Assembly: GCA_013177825.1 (NCBI GenBank)
Contig: JABLXX010000010.1
Span: 62,001 to 126,000, forward strand
Source of the DNA: Syntrophaceae bacterium
Lineage (GTDB): Bacteria > Desulfobacterota > Syntrophia > Syntrophales > PHBD01
Direction: 5' to 3'
Length of the DNA stretch: 64,000 nucleotides
The notes under the pieces are model-generated. The model ran no database searches. It worked only from the letters and a program-made list of their open reading frames with translations, and was not told where the DNA came from. The position numbers and the translations under genes are program-made. This document shows positions 50,878 to 58,870 of the stretch, piece after piece (position 1 is the stretch's first letter; every line of letters starts with the position of its first letter).

Positions 50878-51791
50878 GACGCCCCTCACCTTCCCGAAGA
50901 AAAAAATTGCCAGTGCCCTCGCCGTCTAGAGCGGATGATCCGGGCATCATCAAATACCGCCTTGTCATCGAATACGACGGAACGGGCTACCGGGGCTGGC
51001 AGATCCAGGAGAATGCACGGACGGTCCAGGGAACCCTGATCGCGGCGGCCCGGGAACTTTTCGGAGGACCCGTGGAAATCCAGGGGTCCGGACGGACCGA
51101 TGCCGGCGTCCATGCCCTCGGGCAGGCGGCCCACCTGGTCGTTCCCCGAAAGATATCCCCGGACCGGCTTCGGCAGGGGCTCAACGATCTCCTGCCGTCA
51201 GGGATCTGCGTCCTCCGTGCGGAAGAGGCGGACCCGCGCTTCCATGCGCGAAGAGACGCTGTTTCCAGGAGCTATCTCTATGTCCTCTCCCGGGAGCGGA
51301 CCGCCTTCGGCAAACGATATGTCTGGTGGGTCCGGGACCGTCTGGATACGCGGGCGATGCAGTCCGCTGCCCAGGTTTTCGAGGGCTTCCACGATTTTTC
51401 CTCCTTCGCCGACCGCCGGATGGACGGGAAGACGTCCTCCCGGGTCAAGGTCGAGAGCGTGGAGCTTTGGGAACAGGGCGACCTGATCCTGTTCCGGGTA
51501 CGGGGTTCCCACTTTCTCTGGAAGATGGTGCGGCGCATGGTGGGAACCCTGGTGGAGGTGGGCCGGGGAAACCTGAGCGAGGCGGACCTGGGAAGGATGC
51601 TGGAGGAACGGTCGGATCTTCCGGCGCGGTTGACGGCCCCGCCGTCTGGCCTTTTCCTGGAGGAAGTCCTTTACGAAGGGGAGCGTGCTGTCCGGGAGGG
51701 GGAGCCGTCCCCGCTGCTTCCGGTCACGCTGAAGACCCTTTCCCGCGGGACGCAGAGCCGGTCGCGACGCGCGCCGGGGAAAGCCCGGTAA
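50874..51791 (+). CDS. truA: tRNA pseudouridine(38-40) synthase TruA
   Basis: A 305-residue protein. YRLVIEYDGTGYRGWQIQ is the TruA N-terminal motif, Asp76 in GSGRTDAGVHA is the catalytic Asp, and FLWKMVRRMVGTLVEVGRG is the conserved C-terminal block. The first 25 residues and the last 40 are extra, basic and low-complexity compared with the usual length of about 245-270. It converts uridines at positions 38-40 of the anticodon stem of tRNAs. ATG 50874 overlaps the NlpC/P60 gene by ATGA and has an AGGAGGA site, so the longer upstream frame is not the gene. Confidence 0.94.
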   Translation: MRRPSPSRRKKLPVPSPSRADDPGIIKYRLVIEYDGTGYRGWQIQENARTVQGTLIAAARELFGGPVEIQGSGRTDAGVHALGQAAHLVVPRKISPDRLRQGLNDLLPSGICVLRAEEADPRFHARRDAVSRSYLYVLSRERTAFGKRYVWWVRDRLDTRAMQSAAQVFEGFHDFSSFADRRMDGKTSSRVKVESVELWEQGDLILFRVRGSHFLWKMVRRMVGTLVEVGRGNLSEADLGRMLEERSDLPARLTAPPSGLFLEEVLYEGERAVREGEPSPLLPVTLKTLSRGTQSRSRRAPGKAR

Positions 51792-51869
51792 TTCAAGGCA
51801 GGAAGGGGCGCAGGCGTACCGGACTCCGGCCGGCTCCTTTCCGGCGGCCATGGCGAACGGAGGTGTCCC

Positions 51870-52229
51870 ATGGGATCCATTCTGGCGGACGGCGTGGTGC
51901 TCCTCCACGGGGCCTTCATCCTGTTCGCCGTCTTCGGCGGTCTCCTTGCCCTGAAGCGGCCGTGGTGGCGATGGATCCACCTGCCGGCCGTCGCCTGGGC
52001 GGCCCTGGTGGAGTGGGCCGGCTGGCCCTGCCCCCTGACGTTCCTGGAGGATTTCCTCCGGGGGACAGGGACGGGGCCGCCCCCGCCGGACTTCATCGAC
52101 CGGGTTGTCGGCGGGCTGATCTATCCGTCCGGTCTGACCCGGCGGCATCAGATCCTGCTGGGGTTTGCCGTGGTGGGGGCCAATCTTGCCGTATACGGGT
52201 GGGTGGCCTGGAGAAGAAGGAAACGGTGA
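51870..52229 (+). CDS. DUF2784-family membrane protein
   Basis: A 119-residue protein with about three hydrophobic helices: ILADGVVLLHGAFILFAVFGGLLAL, then WIHLPAVAWAALVEWAGWPCPLTFLE and HQILLGFAVVGANLAVYGW. The WGxxVExxGWxCPLTxLE pattern identifies DUF2784 (unknown function). A GGAGG site precedes the ATG. It follows truA by 78 bases on the same strand. Confidence 0.85.
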   Translation: MGSILADGVVLLHGAFILFAVFGGLLALKRPWWRWIHLPAVAWAALVEWAGWPCPLTFLEDFLRGTGTGPPPPDFIDRVVGGLIYPSGLTRRHQILLGFAVVGANLAVYGWVAWRRRKR

Positions 52230-52293
52230 AGGTTTGCTCAGCCCGAACTCCTGTGCCGGCCGGGCGTGTGGACCGCAGCCCGGCTGGCGGGAC

Positions 52294-52331
52294 GGCGATC
52301 CCCGAAGGCGGTCCGGTTTCCGGGGATCGGC
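52294..52331. terminator. Hairpin between convergent genes, possible terminator
   Basis: CGATCCCCG at 52296-52304 pairs perfectly with CGGGGATCG at 52321-52329 around a 16-base loop. It lies between the DUF2784 gene and the convergent ABM-domain gene. No clear T run follows, so intrinsic termination is uncertain. Confidence 0.4.
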
Positions 52332-52343
52332 CTCCGGAATCCG

Positions 52344-52679
52344 TCAACCGCCTTCCCATCCCTTGAAACCGCTCAGGGTTGCCGACGCCCGCCCCGGGTG
52401 ATAGTAGATCTCGTAGGACTCCTTCGCGCCGGAGAGGATCTCGATCCGCTGCCGGATCTCCGTCCGGATCGCCGAATTCACCCAGTTGTTCCAGTCCTCC
52501 AGGCTCTGCCAGGTGCTGATGACGAGGAATTCGTCCGGCGTGTCGATGCGCTGCAGGGTTTCCCCGGTGATGTAACCGGTCTGTACCGTGGCCCTGGAGC
52601 GGAGTTCCTTGATCAGGTTTATGATTTCGTCCCGCGTTGCCGGGGGCAATTTCCGCTTGATGAGAACTTTCAGGGACAT
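52344..52679 (-). CDS. Antibiotic biosynthesis monooxygenase (ABM)-domain protein
   Basis: A 111-residue protein of ferredoxin-like ABM fold: LKVLIKRKLPPATRDEIINLIKELRSRA, then YITGETLQRIDTPDEFLVISTWQSLEDWNNWVNSAIR, in which the central STWQSLEDWNxW block is diagnostic. It has an AAAGGAGG site 7 bases upstream. Such proteins include heme-degrading and quinol monooxygenases, but many have no known activity. Downstream of the FmdB-type gene on the same strand. Confidence 0.85.
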   Translation of the reverse strand: MSLKVLIKRKLPPATRDEIINLIKELRSRATVQTGYITGETLQRIDTPDEFLVISTWQSLEDWNNWVNSAIRTEIRQRIEILSGAKESYEIYYHPGRASATLSGFKGWEGG

Positions 52680-52815
52680 GGCCGGCCTCCTTTTGCCTGC
52701 CCCGGTCCCGGGGTGTCCTTCCGGATTCCGGATCCGAAGCGTAACGGGGGTGTCTTGTCCCTGACGCGCCGCCGTCCCGATGCCATCCGCCGCAGGCGGA
52801 CCGGGACGGGAGCCG

Positions 52816-52980
52816 TCAGCTCTTTCTGCTGGTCTTGGCGGTGAAGAGGGAGATCATCTGCTTGACCTTCCTGCCCTTGCACTTGGGGCAGGCGACCTTG
52901 GTCTTCCCGTGTTCCGAGATCCTCATGATCAGGGTGAACTTTTTCCCGCAGTTCTGACATTGATAATCGTATGTCGGCAT
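52816..52980 (-). CDS. FmdB-type zinc ribbon protein, 54 residues
   Basis: Translation from ATG 52980 begins MPTYDYQCQNCGKKFT and continues with VACPKCKGRKVKQMISLF. This is the FmdB regulatory zinc-ribbon layout: MPxYxYxCxxCG, then CPxC, with Cys8, Cys11, Cys31 and Cys34. The AAAGGAGG ribosome site is 9 bases upstream, and a good promoter lies at 53077-53105. The role of such small proteins is uncertain; they are proposed regulators. Confidence 0.87.
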   Translation of the reverse strand: MPTYDYQCQNCGKKFTLIMRISEHGKTKVACPKCKGRKVKQMISLFTAKTSRKS

Positions 52981-53570
52981 GCCTCAACCTCCTTTCCGCC
53001 GCCTTTTCCCCTGGAGACCGAAACCGAAATCTCCCCAGTCGATTCCAGTTGGAAAGATTATTTCTTGCTTTTGTCCATGATACTCCATTGGCCGGGTGAA
53101 ATCAAGAGGGATTCAAGGTTGTTACAAACTGCAGAGGGGGGCCGGGAAGGGCTGTGTGGGGAAGGGGAATCCCATGGTTACCTGCGGGTGCCGTTGCGCC
53201 GGCGACACCCGAAAGCCCGGAATGTCTTCCCGTACGGCCCGCCGGCCTGTTTCGGTTTCCTATGTTACAACTGGCATAATGGCTTGAAGTAAAAAAAGAA
53301 AATTGGCTTTACCGACCCTGTCCGGCATGATAAATTCACATATCTTTACAAACGGGCTCGCTTGTTTCGGGTGCTCCCTCTGCTCATCTCCTGATGACCC
53401 GTTTCACATACGGGCTCTGCGTCTCGGGAGAAAAGGAAGCATCCGAAGGCCGGCGGCGCGGTCTCAGCGGCAATTCTGCCAATCAAATCCCGGGTCCGGC
53501 GGACTCCGCGGACGCGGCGTGTCCGGGCTGTGTTTTAAAGAAAGAATACGACAAAGGAGGTAGTGTGCAT
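52981..53570. other. Divergent intergenic region
   Basis: Lies between the FmdB-type gene (minus) and the lipoprotein gene (plus). It holds the FmdB promoter and two short similar motifs, GTTACAAACTGCA near 53121 and GTTACAACTGGCA near 53264. An open frame covers the right half but lacks a ribosome site and homology. No further gene is supported; the promoter of the exported-protein cluster should be here. Confidence 0.45.
53077..53105 (-). promoter_or_regulatory. Predicted sigma-70 promoter of the FmdB-type gene
   Basis: On the minus strand TTGATT (53105-53100) and TATCAT (53082-53077) are separated by exactly 17 bases, about 100 bases upstream of the start codon. Confidence 0.6.
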
Positions 53571-54704
53571 ATGAGGAAGCAAAGCGTCTTCGTCCGTGGA
53601 ACCCTGCTCCTGGCGTTCCTGGTAATCCCTGCGCTGATGGGCGGCTGCGTCTACACCGGCGGATCGGCCATGGACACCCACAAGAAGGGCATGAGTTCCA
53701 TTACGGAAGAGGAGTACTTCGTTACCAAGAAACCCGTGGACAAGGCGTTCATTGGAGCGGCCTGGTCCCGGCAGTTCGGTCCCATCGAGGACCCGGCGAC
53801 GGAGAACATTCGCACCAAAAAGGAACGCTCCTTGAGCGGAATCCAGCAGGATTTCGCCTATAACCTGGGCATCGGACTGGGCGGACAGCTCGCAGCCGGC
53901 CCGCAGGCCGAGGTCGGGGCCGGGGGAGGCAGCGCCGAGCGGGCCAAGCTGTCGGGCCTGGAGATCATCTCACCCGTGACGCTGGCCGACATTCCCTTCG
54001 AACCGAAACTGGCCTATGTGACGGAGGCCCTCCGGCTTGCCAACTTCCGGATCAGCGACGAGAAAAGCAACAAGGCGGGAATCAACGTAGGCGCCGGGAC
54101 GGTGGTCGGCAGCGGCACAGCTACGGCGGAAGTCGGAACGGGGGCGCGCCGGGGTACGGAAGGCGACGGCCTCGTGGTTGCCTACAAGCTCCATATGATC
54201 GACCCGAAGAGTTTCGTGAAGCAGGATTCCGGAAGTGTTCCCCTCGTCCTGGACGGCGTCGTCGATTTCCCCAAGGCCCACATGCTGGCGAAGACACGCC
54301 TTCAGTTGATCGATCCGGGAGCCGGCCGCTCCCTGCCCCGGAATATTCTGTGGGCCTGTCCGAGGGCCGACGCCAAGAGCCGCGACATGGTGGCAGCCTG
54401 GATCGTGGAGCTGAGATCCACGGATCCGAAACGGCGAACCATGAACGTCGCCTTCCCGGCCTGGCCGGCCATTGAAGAGTGCCAGAACTACACAGGCGTC
54501 ATTCACTCCTTTATCGATCCCCTGACGGACAAGATCAACCGGCAGAAAATCAGCATCATGCTGGTTGATGCGGAAGTCACGGACAACCTGAAGCCGAAAA
54601 AGTGGGAGGCCCGTGTTTCCCTTATCGACGAGGCGTTCAACATCAAGATGGTCAAGCCGGCGGATCTGGAGACGCCGCGGCAGTCTTCCGGGCAGACCAA
54701 CTAA
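53571..54704 (+). CDS. Exported lipoprotein of unknown function
   Basis: A 377-residue protein. MRKQSVFVRGTLLLAFLVIPALMGGC is a lipoprotein signal with lipobox LMGGC (Cys26). The start is placed at ATG 53571 with an AAAGGAGG site 10 bases upstream; the open frame before it is unlikely to be translated. The mature part is glycine-rich in the middle (LGIGLGGQLAAGPQAEVGAGGGS) and has no motif I recognise. It is probably anchored to the outer membrane. It is the first of four consecutive genes for exported proteins. Confidence 0.82.
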   Translation: MRKQSVFVRGTLLLAFLVIPALMGGCVYTGGSAMDTHKKGMSSITEEEYFVTKKPVDKAFIGAAWSRQFGPIEDPATENIRTKKERSLSGIQQDFAYNLGIGLGGQLAAGPQAEVGAGGGSAERAKLSGLEIISPVTLADIPFEPKLAYVTEALRLANFRISDEKSNKAGINVGAGTVVGSGTATAEVGTGARRGTEGDGLVVAYKLHMIDPKSFVKQDSGSVPLVLDGVVDFPKAHMLAKTRLQLIDPGAGRSLPRNILWACPRADAKSRDMVAAWIVELRSTDPKRRTMNVAFPAWPAIEECQNYTGVIHSFIDPLTDKINRQKISIMLVDAEVTDNLKPKKWEARVSLIDEAFNIKMVKPADLETPRQSSGQTN

Positions 54705-54728
54705 TTCCGACATCCAAGGAGTGAAACC

Positions 54729-57227
54729 ATGAAGCGACACCCCTCGTTACGGTTGATCCTGTGGGTCCTGGCGGTGCTGGTCCTTACCGGCTTCGAGGCC
54801 TGGGCCAAGAAGCCGGAGGTGATCCGGCACGACGCTCAGTACCTGGACCGCCAGGTCTCCCTGAGCATCGAATGGCAGTCCTCCGAGCCGGTCGTTTCGA
54901 TCCGCGTGGCCGCCGGAAAGGAAGTCAAGGAAGTGAAGGTAGACGCTTATGACAACAAGAGGAACCCGCAAGGCTATTCCGGGGAGGTTTGCGTCGCCCT
55001 CCAGGCGGATCCTCTTATCAACCAGGAATCGGTTCCCTACACCATCCAGCTCGTCGACGATGTCGGACAGAGAAGCACCCTGGTGACGGGCAAGGTGGCC
55101 GTCCCCTCCACTTTCGGCAGGCCTTACGGGGATGATTCCTGGGGACGGGACCGGGTGGCCGGCGCGGGAATGCCCGCGGCCCAGCAACCCGACATGATCG
55201 ACAAGCTCCGTCAGGTAGCCCAGGTCCTCGATGCGCCGCCGTTCCTCGACGATGTCGTCGTGACCAATCCCAACACGGGGATCGTCACGTTCGCTTCGAA
55301 GGCAACGGACAACCTGGGACTGCGGGAGATCAACTTCCGCATCTTCGATGCTACGAACAAGCAGGTCGATACCCAGCAGATCTCCGCCACGGGAAAACTC
55401 TGGCAGGGAACCTCCCGGGACTTCAACCTGCCTCCGGGGAACTACAAGGTGATCGGCCAGGCCATCGACTCCGGCGGCAGCACGTCCTCGGAGCGGACCG
55501 CCTTCTTCACGATCGGGACGCCCAAGCCTGCAGGCCCCCAACCTCCGCAGCCACCCGTGGACGTAGCCACGGCTCTGACGGTGACGATCCTTCCCGCCGA
55601 TGTCCTGACGAAAGGCGCCCAGTGGCAGATCCCCGGCGGCGCCTGGCTGAACAGTACCGACAGCGTCAAGACGGGCCTCAAGACGGGCTGGTATGACGTG
55701 ACATTCAAGGATGTGACCGGCTGGAAGAAACCCGAAACCCTTAAGGTAAGCGTGGAAACCGGAAAGACAGCCACGGCGACGGGCACTTACGTCCTCGACA
55801 CGAGCTTCTCCAAGACCTGGACCACCAATGCCGACTTCGAATCCGGTACGCTGGTGGGCCTGGAAGACAAAACCATTCCCGACCAGCTCCAGCTCAGCAA
55901 GAGCATCTCCACCCTTCCCTTCATCTGGGTACCCAATTCCAACGAGGGGACCATCTCCAAGGTCGATTCCAAGACAGGCACCGAACTGGGTCGCTACCGG
56001 ACAGGCCCCGGGACCAACGGGAGCCCCTCCCGCACCACCGTGGACCTGAAGGGCAACTGCTGGGTCGGGAACCGCAACACGGGAACCGTCGTCAAGGTCG
56101 GCCTCAACGAAAACGGCCAGTGTGTGGACCGTAACAAGAACGGCACGATCGAGACCTCCACGGGCGCCACGCCCCTGGCCTGGGGTGCGGATGAGTGCGT
56201 CCTCCACGAGGTCGTCGTGATCACCGGCAGCGAGGGAACGTACAATCCCGGCGAGTACAAGGGCAGCTACAGCAGCGCTCCCGGTCCCAGGGGCATCGGG
56301 ATCGACGCGAACAACAACCTCTGGGCCGGAACCTACGGCACACACAAGTACTACAACGTGGACGGCGCGACCGGAAAAATTCTGAAGACGTATGACGTCC
56401 CGGGCCACAATCCCTACGGCGCCGTCGTTGATCCCCGCGGCATTGTCTGGTCCGCCGACCTGGCGAACAGCTACGTCGGGCGGCTCGATCCGGCCACCGG
56501 TGCATTCAGCAAAATCCAGACAGGCCAAACCTACGGCATGGGCATGGACAAGAACAACCATCTGTTCATAGCCGGCTGGTGCTCCAACACCCTGACCCGG
56601 GTCAACACGACCACCGGCGCGATCGAGTGGAAGAAGCCGACGGGCGACAGCTGCTCCCGCGGTGTCGCCCTGACCAGCGACGGCGACGTCTGGGTGGCCA
56701 ACTCAAGTTCCAACAATGTCTCCCGCTGGTCCAACGACGGCGTGAAGAAAACCACCATCGGTGGATTCAGCCATCCCACGGGAGTGGCCACGGACGCCGA
56801 CGGCAAGGTATGGGTCGTCGATTACGGCGATGCCTTCATCAAGCGGATCGACCCGGCGACGAACCGGGTGGATCTCGAGAAGTCGGTGGCCGGTCCCCAC
56901 TATGGATACAGCGACATGACGGGCATCGTAGCCCGTTCCGTCACCACCATGATCGGCACCTGGACGGCCGCTTACGACGCCAAGTCCGATGCGGCCAAAT
57001 GGAAGGCCGTCGCCTGGACGAGCACCGAGCCGGCCGGAACGTCCCTGAAGGTGAAGGTCCGCAGTTCCAAGGATGGGAAGGCCTGGTCGACTTGGGAGGA
57101 CGCCGCGAAGGGCGTGGATCTCAAGGCCACACCGGCGGGCCGATACCTCCAGGTGGAGGCGACGCTCCAGATCCAGTCGGGAACGGCGTCGCCGGTCCTG
57201 AGCGACCTGACCGTACAGGGGATGTAA
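54729..57227 (+). CDS. Secreted NHL/SMP-30-like beta-propeller protein
   Basis: An 832-residue protein with a signal peptide (cleavage near AWA, residue 26). Residues about 30-270 are beta-rich domains, including one with VTNPNTGIVTFASKATDN; about 285-360 resembles a PEGA-like domain (LTVTILPADVLTKGAQWQIPGG, then YDVTFKDVTGWKKPE). From about 390 there are repeated GIGIDANNNLWAG, AVVDPRGIVWSAD, GMGMDKNNHLFIAGW and GVATDADGKVWVVDYG units, the pattern of NHL or virginiamycin B lyase-type propellers. The last 100 residues form a small beta domain. AAGGAG lies 8 bases before the ATG. Enzymatic function is not evident; a surface binding role is possible. Confidence 0.85.
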   Translation: MKRHPSLRLILWVLAVLVLTGFEAWAKKPEVIRHDAQYLDRQVSLSIEWQSSEPVVSIRVAAGKEVKEVKVDAYDNKRNPQGYSGEVCVALQADPLINQESVPYTIQLVDDVGQRSTLVTGKVAVPSTFGRPYGDDSWGRDRVAGAGMPAAQQPDMIDKLRQVAQVLDAPPFLDDVVVTNPNTGIVTFASKATDNLGLREINFRIFDATNKQVDTQQISATGKLWQGTSRDFNLPPGNYKVIGQAIDSGGSTSSERTAFFTIGTPKPAGPQPPQPPVDVATALTVTILPADVLTKGAQWQIPGGAWLNSTDSVKTGLKTGWYDVTFKDVTGWKKPETLKVSVETGKTATATGTYVLDTSFSKTWTTNADFESGTLVGLEDKTIPDQLQLSKSISTLPFIWVPNSNEGTISKVDSKTGTELGRYRTGPGTNGSPSRTTVDLKGNCWVGNRNTGTVVKVGLNENGQCVDRNKNGTIETSTGATPLAWGADECVLHEVVVITGSEGTYNPGEYKGSYSSAPGPRGIGIDANNNLWAGTYGTHKYYNVDGATGKILKTYDVPGHNPYGAVVDPRGIVWSADLANSYVGRLDPATGAFSKIQTGQTYGMGMDKNNHLFIAGWCSNTLTRVNTTTGAIEWKKPTGDSCSRGVALTSDGDVWVANSSSNNVSRWSNDGVKKTTIGGFSHPTGVATDADGKVWVVDYGDAFIKRIDPATNRVDLEKSVAGPHYGYSDMTGIVARSVTTMIGTWTAAYDAKSDAAKWKAVAWTSTEPAGTSLKVKVRSSKDGKAWSTWEDAAKGVDLKATPAGRYLQVEATLQIQSGTASPVLSDLTVQGM

Positions 57228-57315
57228 CGCGAACAAAGGATTGATCGTCCGGTCCCGGCGGCCGGTGCCGCCGGGGCTGGACTTCTCCGGAACGAGACGA
57301 TAAGGAGGAGGTACA

Positions 57316-57669
57316 ATGAAACGATTCTTCTATCCGGGACTGATGCTGGTGTTCCTGCTGGCCGCCGGTCCGGCCCTGGCCCAGGGGCTTTCCGCCGGCA
57401 CGTATGTCATGAACAGCGGGGGCATGCAGGTGACGATGGAGGTCAATGCCCTGCCCGACGGAAAGTACTTCATTAATGCCAATGGGAGCGGAGGCGGGAA
57501 AAACTGCCGCATCGGGGACCTGGGGGAACTGCGGGGCGGAAGCCTCGTCCTTGGTGTCTGCGAAATGGGAATCCGTATCGGCGGGGATGGCTTTGATCTC
57601 CAGGACTCCAGGGGATGCGCCCAATGCGATCAGGGAGCTTCCGTGTCCGGGCATTACGTGAAGAAATAA
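57316..57669 (+). CDS. Small secreted protein of unknown function
   Basis: A 117-residue protein with a clear signal peptide ending in ALAQ (about residue 22) and a strong AAGGAGGAGG ribosome site. The mature part is Gly-rich and has four cysteines (KNCRIG, VCEMG, GCAQCDQG), which could form two disulfides. I do not recognise a family. It lies between the propeller and the LPP20-like gene in the same run, and is probably co-expressed with them. Confidence 0.8.
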   Translation: MKRFFYPGLMLVFLLAAGPALAQGLSAGTYVMNSGGMQVTMEVNALPDGKYFINANGSGGGKNCRIGDLGELRGGSLVLGVCEMGIRIGGDGFDLQDSRGCAQCDQGASVSGHYVKK

Positions 57670-57703
57670 CCGAACATTCTGAAGAAGCGGAGGTGGTCGA
57701 TTC

Positions 57704-58648
57704 ATGAAAAAGATCCTGTCAGCCTTCTGTCTGTCTTTCCTGGTTGCCCTGTTCCTCATTCCGGCGGACCTTGTTGCCCAGGACTCCGGAAGAGGGGAAA
57801 TCAACTGGGTGCAGGGATATATCAGCGCGACCGGACATGGCGCTTCCACTCGAGGGAGCTTGGCCCAGTCCCGGCCCCTGGCGAGGCGTGCCGCTGTCAG
57901 TGACGCCCAGCGCAACCTGCTGGAGATCGTGAAGGGAGTAAAGATCGACTCGTCCACTACGGTCGAGAATTTTGTCGTATCCTCTGATGTCATCCGGGCT
58001 CATGTGAACGGGGTGGTCAAGGGCGCCCATGTCGTCAAGGGGTCGGAGAAATACGAACCCCAACCAGACGGATCGCTTCTCGCATCGCTGGAGATGAGGA
58101 TCTGCATTACGGGAAACTGCGGGGCCTCCCGCTCCTCCCTGGTTCAGGCCTTGGGGGTCGATCGGATCAAGCCGCCGGCATACGTGCCGCCACCGGCACC
58201 GCCTCTTCCTATTCCACCACCACCTTCTGCCGTGTCGCCGGCACCGCCGGCATCGGCTCCCCCGCCGAAACCTGCCTATACCTGTGACCTGACGAAGTCC
58301 GTAACGGGTCTGGTCATCAATCTCGAAGGACTTCCCTTCGAACGGGTGCTGCTTCCGGTGGTCGTCGTGGAGGACGGGCAGACCGGCCTGTTCACCGTTT
58401 ATTCAGCCAAAAACGTGAAACCGGCGGTGGTCCGCACCTTCGGCGTCGTCCGTTATGCCGACTCGGTGGATCATGCCCTGAAGGGAAATCCGCAGATCGG
58501 CGCCAATGTCCTGGTTGTTCCAGCATCGGCGATTACGAAGGAAAACATGATCGTCATCAAGAGCAATGATCGTCGCGTTATCTTCGAGACGACCTGCCAC
58601 GGCAACGACTATCTGGCGGATGCCAAGGTCGTGATTGCCAACCAGTGA
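57704..58648 (+). CDS. Exported LPP20-like protein with proline-rich linker
   Basis: A 314-residue protein. The signal peptide ends near LVAQ (residue 26). Residues about 55-125 (LARRAAVSDAQRNLLEIVKGVKID, then TVENFVVSSDVIRAHVNGVVKGAHVV) match the LPP20 domain, found in lipoproteins and flagellar-related proteins, but no lipobox Cys is present here. A proline-rich linker (about 153-190) separates it from a C-terminal domain of unknown type that resembles the C-terminal halves of other LPP20 proteins. It ends the exported-protein cluster and is followed by a hairpin terminator. Confidence 0.83.
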   Translation: MKKILSAFCLSFLVALFLIPADLVAQDSGRGEINWVQGYISATGHGASTRGSLAQSRPLARRAAVSDAQRNLLEIVKGVKIDSSTTVENFVVSSDVIRAHVNGVVKGAHVVKGSEKYEPQPDGSLLASLEMRICITGNCGASRSSLVQALGVDRIKPPAYVPPPAPPLPIPPPPSAVSPAPPASAPPPKPAYTCDLTKSVTGLVINLEGLPFERVLLPVVVVEDGQTGLFTVYSAKNVKPAVVRTFGVVRYADSVDHALKGNPQIGANVLVVPASAITKENMIVIKSNDRRVIFETTCHGNDYLADAKVVIANQ

Positions 58649-58666
58649 TATTTTCGGGTTATGGAT

Positions 58667-58698
58667 GGAGGGGCCCCCGTCGGGAGCCCCTCCGTTTT
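58667..58698 (+). terminator. Intrinsic terminator of the exported-protein cluster
   Basis: GGAGGGGC at 58667-58674 pairs with GCCCCTCC at 58686-58693, with further CCC/GGG pairing in the loop, followed by GTTTT. It lies 18 bases after the last stop codon. Confidence 0.75.
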
Positions 58699-58752
58699 GC
58701 CTGCAATCCCAAACGGATCGACACCTTTTTCCCTTCCAAATTCCCTGTCCGA

Positions 58753-58766
58753 CACAATATATTGTG
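58753..58766. promoter_or_regulatory. Perfect 14-bp palindrome upstream of smc
   Basis: CACAATATATTGTG is a perfect inverted repeat about 105 bases before the smc start codon, in a locally A+T-rich stretch with a possible TATAAA -10 (58768-58773). It may be an operator for a dimeric repressor; the binding protein is unknown. Confidence 0.4.
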
Positions 58767-58870
58767 GTATAAATCCCTACTAGCCCTTCTAATAGTATTT
58801 TTGCTTTACAAGCGGGATGGCATTTGTTAGATTCCGCCCACCGGGAATCCTCCCGGACAGCGGAATTGTT

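Noticed and set aside
53264-53290. Possible sigma-54 promoter (TGGCATAATGGC)
   Set aside because: The GG and GC elements are 3 bases too close for the -24/-12 arrangement.
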